A DNA stretch of 64,000 nt from Chamaecrista fasciculata (Eukaryota > Streptophyta > Magnoliopsida > Fabales > Fabaceae), in the NCBI GenBank assembly GCA_003254925.1, contig QANZ01027320.1, positions 42,472 to 106,471 of the forward strand. The letters are read 5' to 3'. Every line of letters starts with the position of its first letter. Positions within the stretch are counted from its first letter, which is position 1. This document shows, piece by piece, positions 34,601 to 46,428 of this stretch. A program made the position numbers and the translations under genes. The notes below the pieces were generated by a model, which was not told the origin of the DNA, did not search any database, and was given only the letters and a program-made list of their open reading frames with translations.

Positions 34601-37600
34601 TGGTATGCAAAACTCATCTCAAACTACAAGAGATGGTCCCAAGGTTAAAGATCCTAGTCCCAGTCACACATTCTCTTGGGCTCCTATGTGCTGTTTTCAA
34701 CCCAGATCAAGTGCCACAAGTATTGAGAACCCAACTGTTTCTGAGGCAACTCTTCCAGAGTACAGTGGCTCACAGTCTCAGGTACCTTTCTCATTCTTTT
34801 TGTTAATAGTTTCTCTCCATCTTCTACGGGATTAAAAGAGTAGAAAGTCACCAATTAGTTTTTTAAATTGAACAAATTCATTAGTTATGATATATTTTAC
34901 TTTCTCGTAAATCTGACTTATTTTCAAATGTATTTTCCAATTTTTAAAGTTTGCTACATTTCACAGTTTCATTAATTTGGTTAAAAAGCCATTTGGTATA
35001 TTCAAGATTTAGAATTTGAGATATATTTCTATGAACTTGTTAAAGGAATGCCTTGCTCTACTAAGCTCTAACTAAAAAGTGACAACTGTGAGTAGACTTA
35101 AGTTTCACTAATTTTGCCATATTGGCCTAAATAAGCCTTCATTGTTTTCATTAGTTGAAGAAGAGAATTCATATGTTTGTAGCTTTTCAGGGGACAGTGG
35201 CATCAAAGACAGAATGGATTTTTGATACAGCTGAGAGTGTTTTGAGGCAAACATTAAACCCACAGGATATGAGAGACGTGGAAATCCCATACTATTTCAC
35301 CTGTTCATCACCAATGTTCACAGAAGTGCCCTTGACATCATTGTTTCTGATGGAAAAAATGCCGGTCGAGGAGTCCCATGGAGATGGAATGAAGGAAATA
35401 GCAACAGAAAAGGATGATGGGATTAATTGTGAGTTGAGATACTTGATAGTCTCCAATAATCATGCAGATAATAAGTTGAGATATATGTTAAAAAGATGCT
35501 CTTGGGAAGACAATCCACCTCTTGAGAATCAGGATGCTACAGAGAATCTTGAATACTTATTCTCTCTCTTGGCACAAGCAATGACGATGATACCGAAGAC
35601 TTTGAAGCATCTGTATTTAGTGAACGAAGAAATAGATTCGATTTATCAGTCCAGCAGACTCTCCGGAGTACGTTTTGATATTGTGAACTTTAGGAATTTC
35701 GACACAATGAAGTTGGAGAATCTTCCTATAAGTTGTTTGTATGAGAGATATGATTCTAGGCCATTCGAATATCTTTCCAAATTGATAATCTCAGGATGCC
35801 AAAGGTTGGAATTTATCTTCCCTGAATATGAACGCTACATGAAATTGAGGCACATAGTGATATCAAATTGCAAGAGTTTGAAAAGCCTATTCCCTATGTC
35901 TGGCCGATTGCATTCCCGTTATGAGCTCATGCAACGTGAAGAAGATAACACAAGCATGATGAGTCTTTACTTGTCAACTCTACAACTTATAAATCTACCC
36001 AACCTTACAACTGTCTTCCCAGGAAATGATTTCCGGAATATCAAAAACCTCGATGTGCGTGATTGTCCCAGACTCTTATACACTTCCTCAACTACAATGG
36101 ATGGAAACAATGAAGGTAAGCATTCCTAAGTTTTTCTCACAATGATTAATTTTTTTAGAAATGGTTGAATACAATGAAAATCTTTCTCCAGAGAGTCATT
36201 CTCAACTTCAACCAACATCATCAGAGGGGAAGCTGTCTCCTTCACATGTAAGAACCAATAAGTTTTTGTTAATTATTCTAGAATTATGAACAATTATATT
36301 TGTTTCTCTCTCTATATTAAAATGCATGTTTGAAGGTTTTGTAATAAATATATTTTATTCTCAGAATTTTCTTTTCAATGAATGTTTCTGTTATTTTTTT
36401 TAACAATTTCACAATATAAATATATAGTTACTGCATCATCCAATTCTGATATGATGCCTCAACAAACCTTTTCAGAGCTCTTTCCAATGCAGTAGCATAA
36501 GGAAATAGCTTCATAGTGATGATTTTACAATATTCAGCAAACTTATTAAGTAGTGCTTTTTTCAATACAACAGATTCAAGAAATAGAGGAGTCAAGTGAT
36601 GAAGATGGTCCAGAATTAAATGAGTCTACAACACCAGATCAAACCATCATATCAGAACAAAGCCAGCCATCGCAAGAACCATGTGTTATTTCTTCAGAAA
36701 ATAAATCTCAACAAGTAAGATTATCATTGCTTTATGATAGAACAAATTAATGCTAGATTGCTTAACTATAATGTGGCCTTATGTATATTCATGTTCATGT
36801 AGGATACGTTTGTTGATGAGGAAGCCAAGAAGGAAAAGAACATAACGGATCAACAACCACTAGCAAAAGCAATGCCTGAGGTGCATTTTAATGATTCACA
36901 AAATGTTAACAATCTATAATATATTAAAATTGAATTCTAGTGATTTAGCATCATTGAAAAGTCCTACATATCATTCTCTGTTGTGCAGAATACTAAAAAA
37001 AGTATTGGAGGAGGTCCTTCATCAGAGAAAGATAACAAACCGATTTCAACAGCTCATTCAGAACAGGATATTGACACAAGTGTTGGAGAAGGTACTCCAT
37101 CAGAGAAAGAGAAAGAAGCAATTTCATCATCTCAGTTAGCACCAGAAACCTCGCATCCAGGTCCATTAATTTCCACCAAGGTAGGTTTGCATATTTGTTG
37201 ACTAATGTAATGTAATTAACCATGGTCAGCTAGCTTAGCTAATTAATTGTTGTTTTTTATTGATTTAACTGCAATTAGCTGAAGCCTGAAGTTGAGCTGT
37301 TAGTTAGTTAGCTTCTGTTAATGCTTTTCTTTCTTTCTTGTTATTTTCTGTTATTCTGTAAGCTGAATAAAGCACTCTACGAGTATGCAGTTTTTTCTCA
37401 TTCCATCACACTACTTTCTTTCATTTTGCAAATTAATAGTGTTCATTTTATCTTTAAGCATATCTCCTATTGATTATTGGTTACTTCTTAGGAGTTCCAT
37501 GACACGGAAGTGTCGGAAGATAGCACAAGCACCAACGAAGATCCTGGAAGAGTCGATGAACAATTGAACAAGACTCAGAAGGACTCAGTCATTAATCAAG

Positions 37601-40075
37601 TTGTTACTGATCAGTTGGAGGACACCACTCCACTGGTAAATAAGTTTTGCTTTGGCTTTCTTAGTATTTTCCCTCCATTGATCTTTGCATTCTCGGTATA
37701 TTAACTAATCGTCATTGAGATTTACTTTTATTTTTAGATCTACTGGATTCATTCCCTTTCGGGTCACCCAATTTCTCTCTAAAATTTGTATTTACTATAT
37801 AGTAAAACAGATACTTAAACTAACAAACACAACTTTTTCCCCTTTTGTGGGTTAAGACTTTTAAAGTGTATTAATGGCTTCAACACATCTTTTCTACTAA
37901 CTTATTTCATCTGTTATTGTTCAGAGTGAAAAGAAAGCAACAACCGAAGTTGATGAAAAAGACTCAGAAAGATATCAACAGAACAAAAGTACTCCAAATT
38001 TGACAGAGGTGCATCAATTTTATTTTAAGATGCATGAGGATGTTTATCAATGAATTTAAATTCTATTGTAACTTATGGGAGCTTTGGTATATTCTTGTTT
38101 GTGTAGGATGGGTTAGTCAGAGAAGAAGTTGAGAATGAAAAGATTATAATGGAACAAGCAACAACAGAGGTAAGACTTCATAAGCATTCTTATTATTCAC
38201 AAGATGTTAATAATCTACACGAGATTATATTTTAATGATTTAATTAGTATCATAGAAAGGTCTAACTACAAAAGATTTATTTTTGTGCAGAAAAAAGAAG
38301 CAAGTGCAAGAGAAGGTCCTTTATTAGAGAAATATCACAAAGCAACTTCTTCAAGTCATTCAGAACAAGTGATCACGTACTCAGACCCATTAACTTCTAC
38401 CAAGGTAGTTTTGTTGCACTGATTTTAGCTTTGAATATATCATATATCTCTTGTTCCTTATTCATTAGTTTGCTTAGTAGTTCCGGGAAAAAGAATCAAT
38501 GGGTGATGGAGAAGCACTTGCTGATAATACTCAAGAAGTTGAAGAACCTAATAATGAGCATTTTTCTAAAGCAAGATCAAACAAAACTGCTTTGGCAATC
38601 CCACCAGCATTTGCTGAAATGAAGGACTCGGCATCCAATGCCGTAGTCAGTTTGTCAGAGGATACCTCTCCACTGGTAAACAAGTTTTACTATGATTCTC
38701 TTATATCATTTTCTCTCCATTGATGTTGTCACCATTGGTACTTTTACTGATTGTTTTCCTTATATTGATTTTTCTGATTTAGGGGTTTTAGATCTCTTGA
38801 ATGTACTTGGGCTATCCATTTTCTCTTTGAAATTTGCTGGTGCTAGATTAAAACAGAGCAACACTCAACACAAATGAATAGAATGCACAATGTCAAACTA
38901 GAAAAACCAATAAGAATGAAGCATAGAAATACAACATAACCCGCCTCCTTCTTTTAGAGGATTTAAGATTTATTTCAGCATACATCTTATCAGTTATCAG
39001 TTTAAATACAATAAACACTATAATGGTTCAGGAAAAATTAAAGAAAGTGTGAAGTCCTCCAAATTTGTTTTATTTTAAATTTATCATGTTATTTTCCTCT
39101 CAATTTAATATCTAAACTAAGAACTTGTATAAGAATGTATATGTGCAACTAGACCAAGGAGGAAAACTTTCATAGGCAGTTTCTATTTTCATTAATTTAT
39201 TTCTGATAAGTTTTATGATTAAACATATAATAACTAAAACTTTTAATTCTAATTCACTTCAGGACCATCTCATGGTCAATGAAATCAAGACTGACACTGA
39301 CAAAAATGAAGTTGGCCAATTAAACCCTCAATTTGAGGAGTATGATCTCATCAGATTATTCCAAATAGTTGAGGAAGGTGCTGACATAAGAGGCCACATG
39401 CCTTATATTTCTGAAATTTCTGCTCCTCAAGATGACGAAGACATGGTGGCAAAAGCCTTCTCTGAGGTGCAAGTCTTATTGAAGATGAATGTGAGTGAGG
39501 TAGCAAGCTCAAAAGAAAACAGTCTTCACCTCGAGACTGCTCTCAACTTCTTGTCATGCCACTATTCTCAAGATGGAGGAGCTCCTTCTCACAAGCTTAA
39601 AGCCAAAATAGATACTATGCATCAAGAAATCTCAAGATTTCTATCTTCCTTCAAGCAAGCATCTGCTAGGCTTGCTTCCATTGACACATTCACAAAGCTT
39701 GAAGAAAAGGACAAGTGTATCGATGAAGAACTTCCCATGCGAAAAGAGGCAGCATTGACTCTTGTATCTGAAATTCACGATATTAAGAAATCAATGCAAG
39801 AATTGACAGAGGATATCTCTAGGTTGCAGGCTGAGCTGAATAGCAAAGAAAAACAAATTCAAGAATGTAAGATCAAGCTATCGGAAAAAGAGAAAAGTAT
39901 ATGGGAAACCATAGGATTTCTTGAGGATTACGAGGCTACGAAGGAAGACAAATCTCAAATTGAGGAAGATAGAATGATGGCAAGGCAAGAATTAGAAAAG
40001 GTGAACAATAAATGGTCGTCATGTGAAGCTAAATGGTGGAAAACATTATTGCTGCAACGAATTTATCGCAAGTAG
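31686..40075 (+). CDS. Gene C: CC-NB-LRR immune receptor with cassette/coiled-coil extension
   Basis: Predicted CNL immune receptor, near-twin of gene B over its first exon. Exons: 31686-34781, 35155-36115, 36192-36247, 36574-36714, 36803-36880, 36989-37180, 37492-37635, 37925-38008, 38107-38169, 38291-38404, 38481-38675, 39263-40075; about 1,978 residues, all phases consistent. Exon 1 has 1,032 codons, as in B, with Walker A GMGGTGKTT near 175-183, kinase-2 KILIILDDVW and MKMHDL. The upstream frame is closed, so ATG 31686 is the start. LRR exon 2 is about 46 codons shorter than in B. Exon 36989-37180 fuses two G cassettes, and the F and D cassettes occur twice. Exon 38481 follows a tandem TTAGTAG acceptor where the first AG would expose a stop. 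It appears intact. Confidence 0.87.
39263..40075 (+). CDS. Gene C terminal exon: coiled-coil tail
   Basis: Tail exon of 270 codons plus TAG after CACTTCAG/GAC. The opening differs from A and B (DHLMVNEIK rather than GQIMVSQ), but YDLIRLFQIVEEG, AKAFSEVQVLLKMNVSEVA and the heptad-like region through KWSSCEAKWWKTLLL are conserved. It is the most divergent intact tail in the cluster despite the near-identity of B and C at the 5' end. Confidence 0.8.
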   Translation, partial: DHLMVNEIKTDTDKNEVGQLNPQFEEYDLIRLFQIVEEGADIRGHMPYISEISAPQDDEDMVAKAFSEVQVLLKMNVSEVASSKENSLHLETALNFLSCHYSQDGGAPSHKLKAKIDTMHQEISRFLSSFKQASARLASIDTFTKLEEKDKCIDEELPMRKEAALTLVSEIHDIKKSMQELTEDISRLQAELNSKEKQIQECKIKLSEKEKSIWETIGFLEDYEATKEDKSQIEEDRMMARQELEKVNNKWSSCEAKWWKTLLLQRIYRK

Positions 40076-42059
40076 AGGCTTTGATCATTTGAGGTTGTTC
40101 ATTGAATAAAATTTGCCACATCTAGAGTGCAAGTCTTTAAGAATATGATGAACCATATTGTTGAATCACTTTTAGTGTGCTACTGGATCACTTTGATTTG
40201 TTTTCTCATCTTAAAATTAGCTTCACCTTGATTGAATCTCATCCAAAAACATTACTTTGATTTGTTTCCTCTTTATTATTTAACTTGATTATCACTCTGC
40301 CATATTTTCAATTGAGTAAAATTGAATATTTCATAGTAGAACAATGACATTTTCAATATAATTATCTCTAATCACGAAATTTTTAAAAAGAAGAAAATAA
40401 ATGTTTTCCACATAGAGCTATCATGTGCCAAGTATATAGCAGAAAACACATATAGCAATATAATCACTAAAATCTAAAGCATAGAACCAGTTCTTCTTAA
40501 ACTCTGTCCTTCCTGAGATCTCACAAACGCGTTTTTTTTTAAAAAAAAAAATTTAGTTTGCCAACTGATCAATATTAAAAACTTCATATACATAAGAAAT
40601 ATATAACAACATGAATCGTGAAGTATTGGTATAAATGTAACCCAAACGAATCAAGCTGGCATCAAATATAAATAATGTAAGGGAATTTTATTCCAGCCAT
40701 GTCCGCCACACAACTCAAGAACTAATAATAATGACAGATTTATTATTGTGTTGTGATATATTAACACACTTTTAACAACGGATATCAATAACGCATAGTA
40801 TAAAAATAGTGTTGCCAAAAGCGTGGTATAATTAAGGTCAAATATTCAAATTGGTCCTATATCTTTGCCTCAGAGTTTGTTTTGGTCTTTTATCTTTTAA
40901 AATGTTCAAATTGATCCTATATATTTCTATAGTAGTTCATTTTAGTCCTAATTTACTGAATTTGATCATATCTCTCTCGTTTCAAATTCGAATGCAACAA
41001 GTCCAAAGCTATGTGTTGCTTTTGATGAGTACTATTTTATCTAGTTGAGGCCGTCAACAAATAAAGTCAAATCGAATTTGAAAAGTTAGTCATCCGTTTC
41101 AAGGTCAAACAAGTGAAAAGTTGGTCACAATTTTATTTCTCGTTTCAAGTCCGAATACAATAAATTTGAAGTTACGAATTACACTTGACGAATTTTTTTT
41201 CTACCTAGTTGTGACCGTCAACAAATGAGATCAAATGTCCAAAAGTGGGTTTGAGACTAATTTTTCACCTTTTAATCCCAAACCCGTTTTCAAGTCCGAT
41301 TTGACCTCATTTGTTAACGGTCCAATTGAGCAAAAATACAATCGTCAAGATGAACCCATAACTCCAAACTCATCGCATTTAGACTTCTTTTTTAATTCAG
41401 ATGTCTTATTGAAACTTAAAAAGAGAGATATAATACCAACTTCGCTTGTTTAACTGTAAAATGAGTGGCCCATGTTTCAAACTCGTCAAATTCAAATTTA
41501 AAACGAAAAAAATATATCCATATTCAATTATTTGGAACCAAAGTGAATCACTATAGAAACATATAGGACCAATTTGAACATTCTGAAAGATAAAAAACCA
41601 AAATGTACTTTGAGGCAAAAATATAGAATCAATTTAAGCATCCGACCTATAATTAATTATAATAAATTTGAATTGAATATGTGAAGAGGATCCCATGTAG
41701 TAAGCGTCATCCACATTCTTTGTAGTGTATCTTCATTTTACTTTTCATCCTTAAAATTTCAGAGTAATTCCGTCTTCTCTGTTTCTTTGTCGAGCAAAAT
41801 AGAAAGTGGATCGAGTTTGGCTTGTCGTTTGTTCATTGTTTTAATTAATTTTCTATCCTCTAATAAGGTTTAAAATGTTAATTTGAAGAGAACTATTACA
41901 GTTTATATTGAAATAAATATACTGTTAATGTATTCATTCGATCGATCGTTATATTAGCATTATCGTTGACATTGGATAGACAGCTAAGATTACATGGAAA
42001 TTGAAGTATAATATACATTAATGGAAGTCATGCATCACATGGAGATGGAAGTATAATAT
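40076..42059. other. C-D spacer
   Basis: No gene. 3' UTR-like sequence runs to about 40200, then the cluster's typical upstream relic (40600-40830), a complete foldback element (40836-41647) and AT-rich DNA leading to the gene D leader. Confidence 0.45.
40836..41647. mobile_element. Foldback Mutator-like element with perfect 9-bp duplication
   Basis: 812 bp. Ends begin GGTCAAATATTCAAATTGG on the left, with an inverted counterpart on the right. It is flanked by TATAATTAA at 40827-40835 and 41648-41656. The arms contain 'CAAATTGGTCCTATAT' phrases and pair over several hundred bases. Related elements are at 63320-63905, with halves at 42940-43230 and 13920-14375. Confidence 0.82.
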
Positions 42060-42643
42060 ATATACATTATGAATCCTTTCTTTGATTTTTCTCCAAACCC
42101 CATATTATATAATAATAGCTGTTGCTATTGTTGCCATTTTTTGTTGTTGCTTCCTTCTATTTCACTCTATCAGATTCACCATCTGCTGCTTAACACTCTG
42201 TGTGTTGTATTTCCTTGTGTTTGGATTACTTTTGGATTCTTCCATTTATTTTTTGTTATTATTATTTTTCCTCCTTGAAAAAACCAAAAAAAAACTAAAC
42301 CCAAAAAATAGGCTTCGTAGAAGAAGGCTCTTAATTAATAGTTTTTGTGACTTTGTGTTGTATTTGAATTCTTCCTTTGAGTTTCTTCTCTCTGTCGATA
42401 GTCGATACCATTGTTCTTGTCGTTATTTGTTTCTTTTCTTTTTAAAATATCCATTTGAAAAAAAAAAAACACAAAAAAAAAAGACTTCATTCCTTGTATT
42501 TGGATTATTCCTTTCATTTTTCTCTTCATTCTACATTTTTGTCTTCCTTCTTCTTCAACAAAAATCTGAAAAAAAAAAAACAAAAGTGCGAGAGCAAGCA
42601 GGCCAAGGCATTGCAAGGAGGCGTTCAAAGAGCTCCAAAACAA
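42060..42643 (+). promoter_or_regulatory. Gene D leader: candidate 5' UTR exon
   Basis: T-rich sequence with TCTGTGTGTTGTATTTCC and related phrases shared with the other leaders. It ends in a purine-rich block GGCCAAGGCATTGCAAGGAG followed by CAA/GTAAGAAG at 42643/42644. The same block is at 62180-62247. The coding start of D follows an acceptor at 46428, so the intron would be 3.8 kb. Long frames here are artefacts of T-rich sequence. Confidence 0.45.
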
Positions 42644-42732
42644 GTAAGAAGTGATTGTATTCTTTTGATCTCTTTATGTACATAGGAATTTATACACTTA
42701 TATTTCTATTTGTCTTCTGTCATATATATATA

Positions 42733-42895
42733 TCCACCCCTTTCTGGTCGTCTACATTTTAAAACTATAGTACAAAATTAATAATAAGAGGAACATTATT
42801 ATTTGATCCCTTCTTTTTTACTGTGTTAACGATTTAGTCCCTCATTTATTTTACATATATATTTGCGTGTCCGTTAGGGCACGCAAAGCCTCTAG
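42733..42895 (+). mobile_element. Short Helitron-type element
   Basis: Begins TCCACCCCTTTCTGG after an A and ends CTAG before a T, fitting A-TC...CTRR-T. Seven bases before CTAG is a hairpin with stem GCGTGTCC / GGGCACGC (one T-G pair) and loop GTTA (42865-42884). 163 bp, no coding. A homologous copy lies at 56522-56687. Confidence 0.75.
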
Positions 42896-44211
42896 TATAT
42901 ATATATATATATTATTGTCATTTTAGCTTTATTTTAAATGTTTAGAACCTTTAGATCCAGGATAATGAATGGCAAAAAATGAATATTGATATTATTGTAA
43001 TTTTAGGTTCAAGTTTGAATGCGACAAGTTCGTAGATACAAGTTACTCTTAACAAATATTTTGAATTTGAAATGAGAGACGAGAAATATGAGCAAATTCA
43101 ATAGTTTGGGACCAAAATGTAATATTTTACAAACATTTAGGACCAATTTGAACATTTTGAAACATAAAGAACCAAAATGAACATTTGAACATACATTTAG
43201 GACCAAAATGACCCTTTGAGCTTAATTTTTTTATCAATATATATAAGTTAAAAAATATATAAATTGGTTAAATAAAAATTTTTTTTTAAAAAAAAGTAAA
43301 GTGGCCTGGTCGGACCCGATAGACCAACCTATAATTACCCTTATATTTGAAAGAGAAATGATTCATTTCAATTACTTAGGTTAGAAATAATAACATAAAT
43401 TATATGAAATCACATTTTCAAGACCAAACACGGAACAAATTTGAAAGTTTGAGGATCAAATGAAACAAAAAATTATTCTATGACCAAAATGAAACTTTTT
43501 TCATAGTATGTGGACCAAATTTGATTTTTTTTTTTAGTGAGTCATGTGAGCATCGCGTCAACATTTTCAGTTAAAATTGATGAAAAAAATCTATATGTAC
43601 CCTAATTGTTTAAAGACATACCTTAAGTGAAATTTTTTTAAACCACACAGTACCAATGTAAGATCGGGCTAAACTACAAGTACTAAACTGCATTTTACCA
43701 AAAAAAAAGTTGAAGGTTCTAATAAATTAAAGTCGGGTCGAGTTAGAAATTTCTAGCATATTTTTAAATGGGTTAGAATATAATACAAAGTTTGATTCTT
43801 GACATGCGAAGCAATGACACGTGGAAGAGTTACATGTATGTAACTAGTGATGTGACTCCATACACAGTTTTGATTGGTTAAAAAAATTATTATTTTTTTA
43901 GGTCAAAATGTATTTTGGTACCCTGAAAGATATAAATTTGACACTTTAGTTCCCTGAGGTTTGCGTCGTTAGCACTTTGGTACCCTGTGGTTATTTTCCG
44001 TCAAGATTTAACAAAAAGTGTTGACGTGGCTCAATCTTAGCCGTAGATTTCTACTACATCTTATCCGTTAGTTTCTATTGCTGCTTAAACCATATTTCAC
44101 TCTTCAACAAGTTTTCTTTTGTGTGTTTAGGTCCTCTCCCTTGGGTAAAACGAATCAAAACACACCAAACTAAAAGAATTGATGGAGTGAAACTAAATAT
44201 TAATTATTTAA

Positions 44212-44890
44212 GGCAAAAGACCTTTTCGTGCCCCTAATGTTTGGGGTCAATTTCAGTTATGCCCCTAACGTTTGTTTTGTGCCAGTTATGCCCCCAATAG
44301 GAAACGTTGGTGTTAATTATACCCTAACCTCAATTTTTTTTGGCCAAAGTCCTATTTTAGTCCCTCGAGTTTATTCAAAGTTTCGTTTTGGTCCCTCAAG
44401 ACTCTGGCGAACTTTTCGATGAGATACACGGCGGCCCCGACGACTACCAAAACTCCTAATCCAAGGTTTTTTTACCTCCTGATTTCAATGGCGGCCTTCA
44501 TTTTGTGAACAAATGACCGAAAATATGATTTTCGGCGATTGTGTAATTTTCGGCGACTATGTAATTTTTCAGCGGCTTGCTAGTCATTTGTTTGCATAAA
44601 TGGAGGTCGTCATTGAACTCAAGAGGTCAAAAAACCTTGGATTAGGAGTTTTCGTAGTTGTCGGGGCCACCGTGTATCTCGCCAGAAAGTTCGCCAGAGA
44701 CTTGAAGGTCCAAAACAGAACTTTAAGCAAACTTGAGGGACCAAAATAAGACTTTGGCCCAAAAAAAATTGAAGTTAGGGTATAATTGACACTAATGTTT
44801 CACATTGGGGGAATAACTGACACAAAACAAACGTTAGGGGCATAATTAAAATTGACCCCAAACGTTAGGGCCACGAGAGGGTCTTTTGCC
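44212..44890. mobile_element. Near-perfect 679-bp foldback element with 9-bp duplication
   Basis: Ends GGCAAAAGACCTTTTCGTG and inverse, flanked by ATTATTTAA at 44203-44211 and 44891-44899. The arms, about 330 bases each, pair almost throughout, including an inner GGCCAAAGTC segment and GGATTAGGAGTTTTCGTAG. If transcribed it would form one of the longest hairpins in the window. Confidence 0.85.
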
Positions 44891-45541
44891 ATTATTTAAT
44901 TTGTAAATTAATTCATGGGAATATTCTTCAAATTATTCAAGCTTACTTTCAAAATTTCATTTAAGTAGTTGTATTTGAATATGGGTAGGAATAAATTGCA
45001 TTTATTTCCAGATTTAGGACTGATATGTAATTATCTTCTTTTTTCTATTTTCCAAAATTACTTTTTGACCCCAAAAAGTTTTTGAAATATTTATTTTAGT
45101 CCTCAAATATCATGATTTATTGACTTTTTTTGTAAACTTTGAAACTATTTGGGAGCATTTTGTTATTTTTGCAAAAAATTTGTAAAGTTTATCTTCTCAC
45201 CATTGAACCACACAGTTTTAGGACTAAAATGCATTTTATTTGTCAGATTTAGGACTAATCTAGAATTTTATTCTTTTTCCAATATTTTTCAAAATTACAT
45301 TTTGACCCCAAAATTTGTTATAATTATCATTTTAGTTCCCAAATATTATGATCTAGGGACGTTTTTGAAATTTTTGAAACTATTTGAAGGCATTTTGTAA
45401 TTTTTGCAAAAGTGCTAACAATTTTGCGTTAAATCTTGATGAAAATAACCAAAGGGTACCTAAGTGCTAACGACGCAAACCTCAAACTACCAAAATGTCA
45501 AAATTTGTCTTTCAGGGCACCAAAGTGGGTTCTGTCCTAAC

Positions 45542-45711
45542 CAGTGATGTAAAAACCGGACCGGACCGGCCGGTCGGACCGGGAGCCGGAAGGCAAGGCG
45601 GTCTGGTTCAACCATTTGAACCGTTTTGATGTTTGGACCGGATTAGACCGGATTGGACCGGTCAAGAACCGGAAAAACCGGGTCCAACCGTNTTCGGTTA
45701 TGACAACACTG
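45542..45711. mobile_element. hAT-type MITE rich in CCGG/ACCGG
   Basis: 170 bp with ends CAGTGATGTAAAAACCGG and CCGTNTTCGGTT...ACAACACTG. It is flanked by a perfect 8-bp repeat GTCCTAAC (45534-45541 and 45712-45719). The interior is repeats of GGACCGG. It is inserted in the right arm of the 43901-45746 element. The N at 45692 falls inside it. Confidence 0.85.
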
Positions 45712-46428
45712 GTCCTAACGACAGGTTACCAAAGTGCATTTTACCCTTTTTTTTTATTATTTTTCAGCATTAAATTACATTAATGGCTATAATTATGCCA
45801 CATCAGTAATTGCATCCCAGGTCTAGAATCAAACTTCGCGTCTTAGACAAACCCTTTTTAAATTCCAAGTTTTTTAATGCAATTTTAATTAAAATAGAAG
45901 GCTAAATAGGATTAGATCGGACTGAATTTGCCCATTTGAATCCTTAGCTGCAATCTTCCTAAGAACACTAAATATAAAACTCACAATAATTTCACTCAAT
46001 GCCCTATCATTCAAGTCTGAGTTTCTGACTCCTCGGACTCTCTCATACTCTCCATAAAACTCTCATCTCTATGACCAAGATGACATCTTAAATGGATCTC
46101 ACACAGACTTTGTTTGTTGCTGAATTATCATAATCGATCTATGATAACTCTTCTAGTTAGGAGATTAGTTCTACAACAAAAGATCAAACATTCAAAGAAG
46201 TTAACCAGATAGAGAAAACAAATACTAAGGGAGTAACAAGGCTTAGCCAATAATGAAGCCTGTGTCCTTGACAAGAAACAAAATAAAGATACACCACTAC
46301 CATGAAACTATATAAGGTACAAAGATGCATCACCCATATATCACTCCTAGTATATATTGTAAATTTTCAAATTATTCTTTAAAAGATGAGAAAGTAATTT
46401 TAATTTCAAATTCTAAATATATGATCAG

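Larger units (their letters stand above)
43901..45746. mobile_element. Large foldback element of the 'TTTGGTACC' family, carrying nested elements
   Basis: Left end GGTCAAAATGTATTTTGGTA pairs with the right end AAAGTGCATTTTACC. Both arms carry 'GTACC...AGTGCTAACGACG' phrases in opposite orientation. A second foldback (44212-44890) and a hAT element (45542-45711) lie inside. The flanking duplication is obscured by A/T runs. Confidence 0.65.
42644..46428 (+). other. Predicted 5' UTR intron of gene D, packed with mobile elements
   Basis: No gene. Contains a Helitron-type element (42733-42895), half of a foldback element (about 42940-43230), a large foldback (43901-45746) with nested elements, and about 650 bases of unremarkable AT-rich DNA before the coding start. 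Confidence 0.45.

Noticed and set aside
42082-42654. 190-codon frame, and a similar one at 61788-62279
   Set aside because: Both lie across T-rich leader DNA and start in different places in the two copies; the conserved unit is the nucleotide leader with its donor, not a protein.
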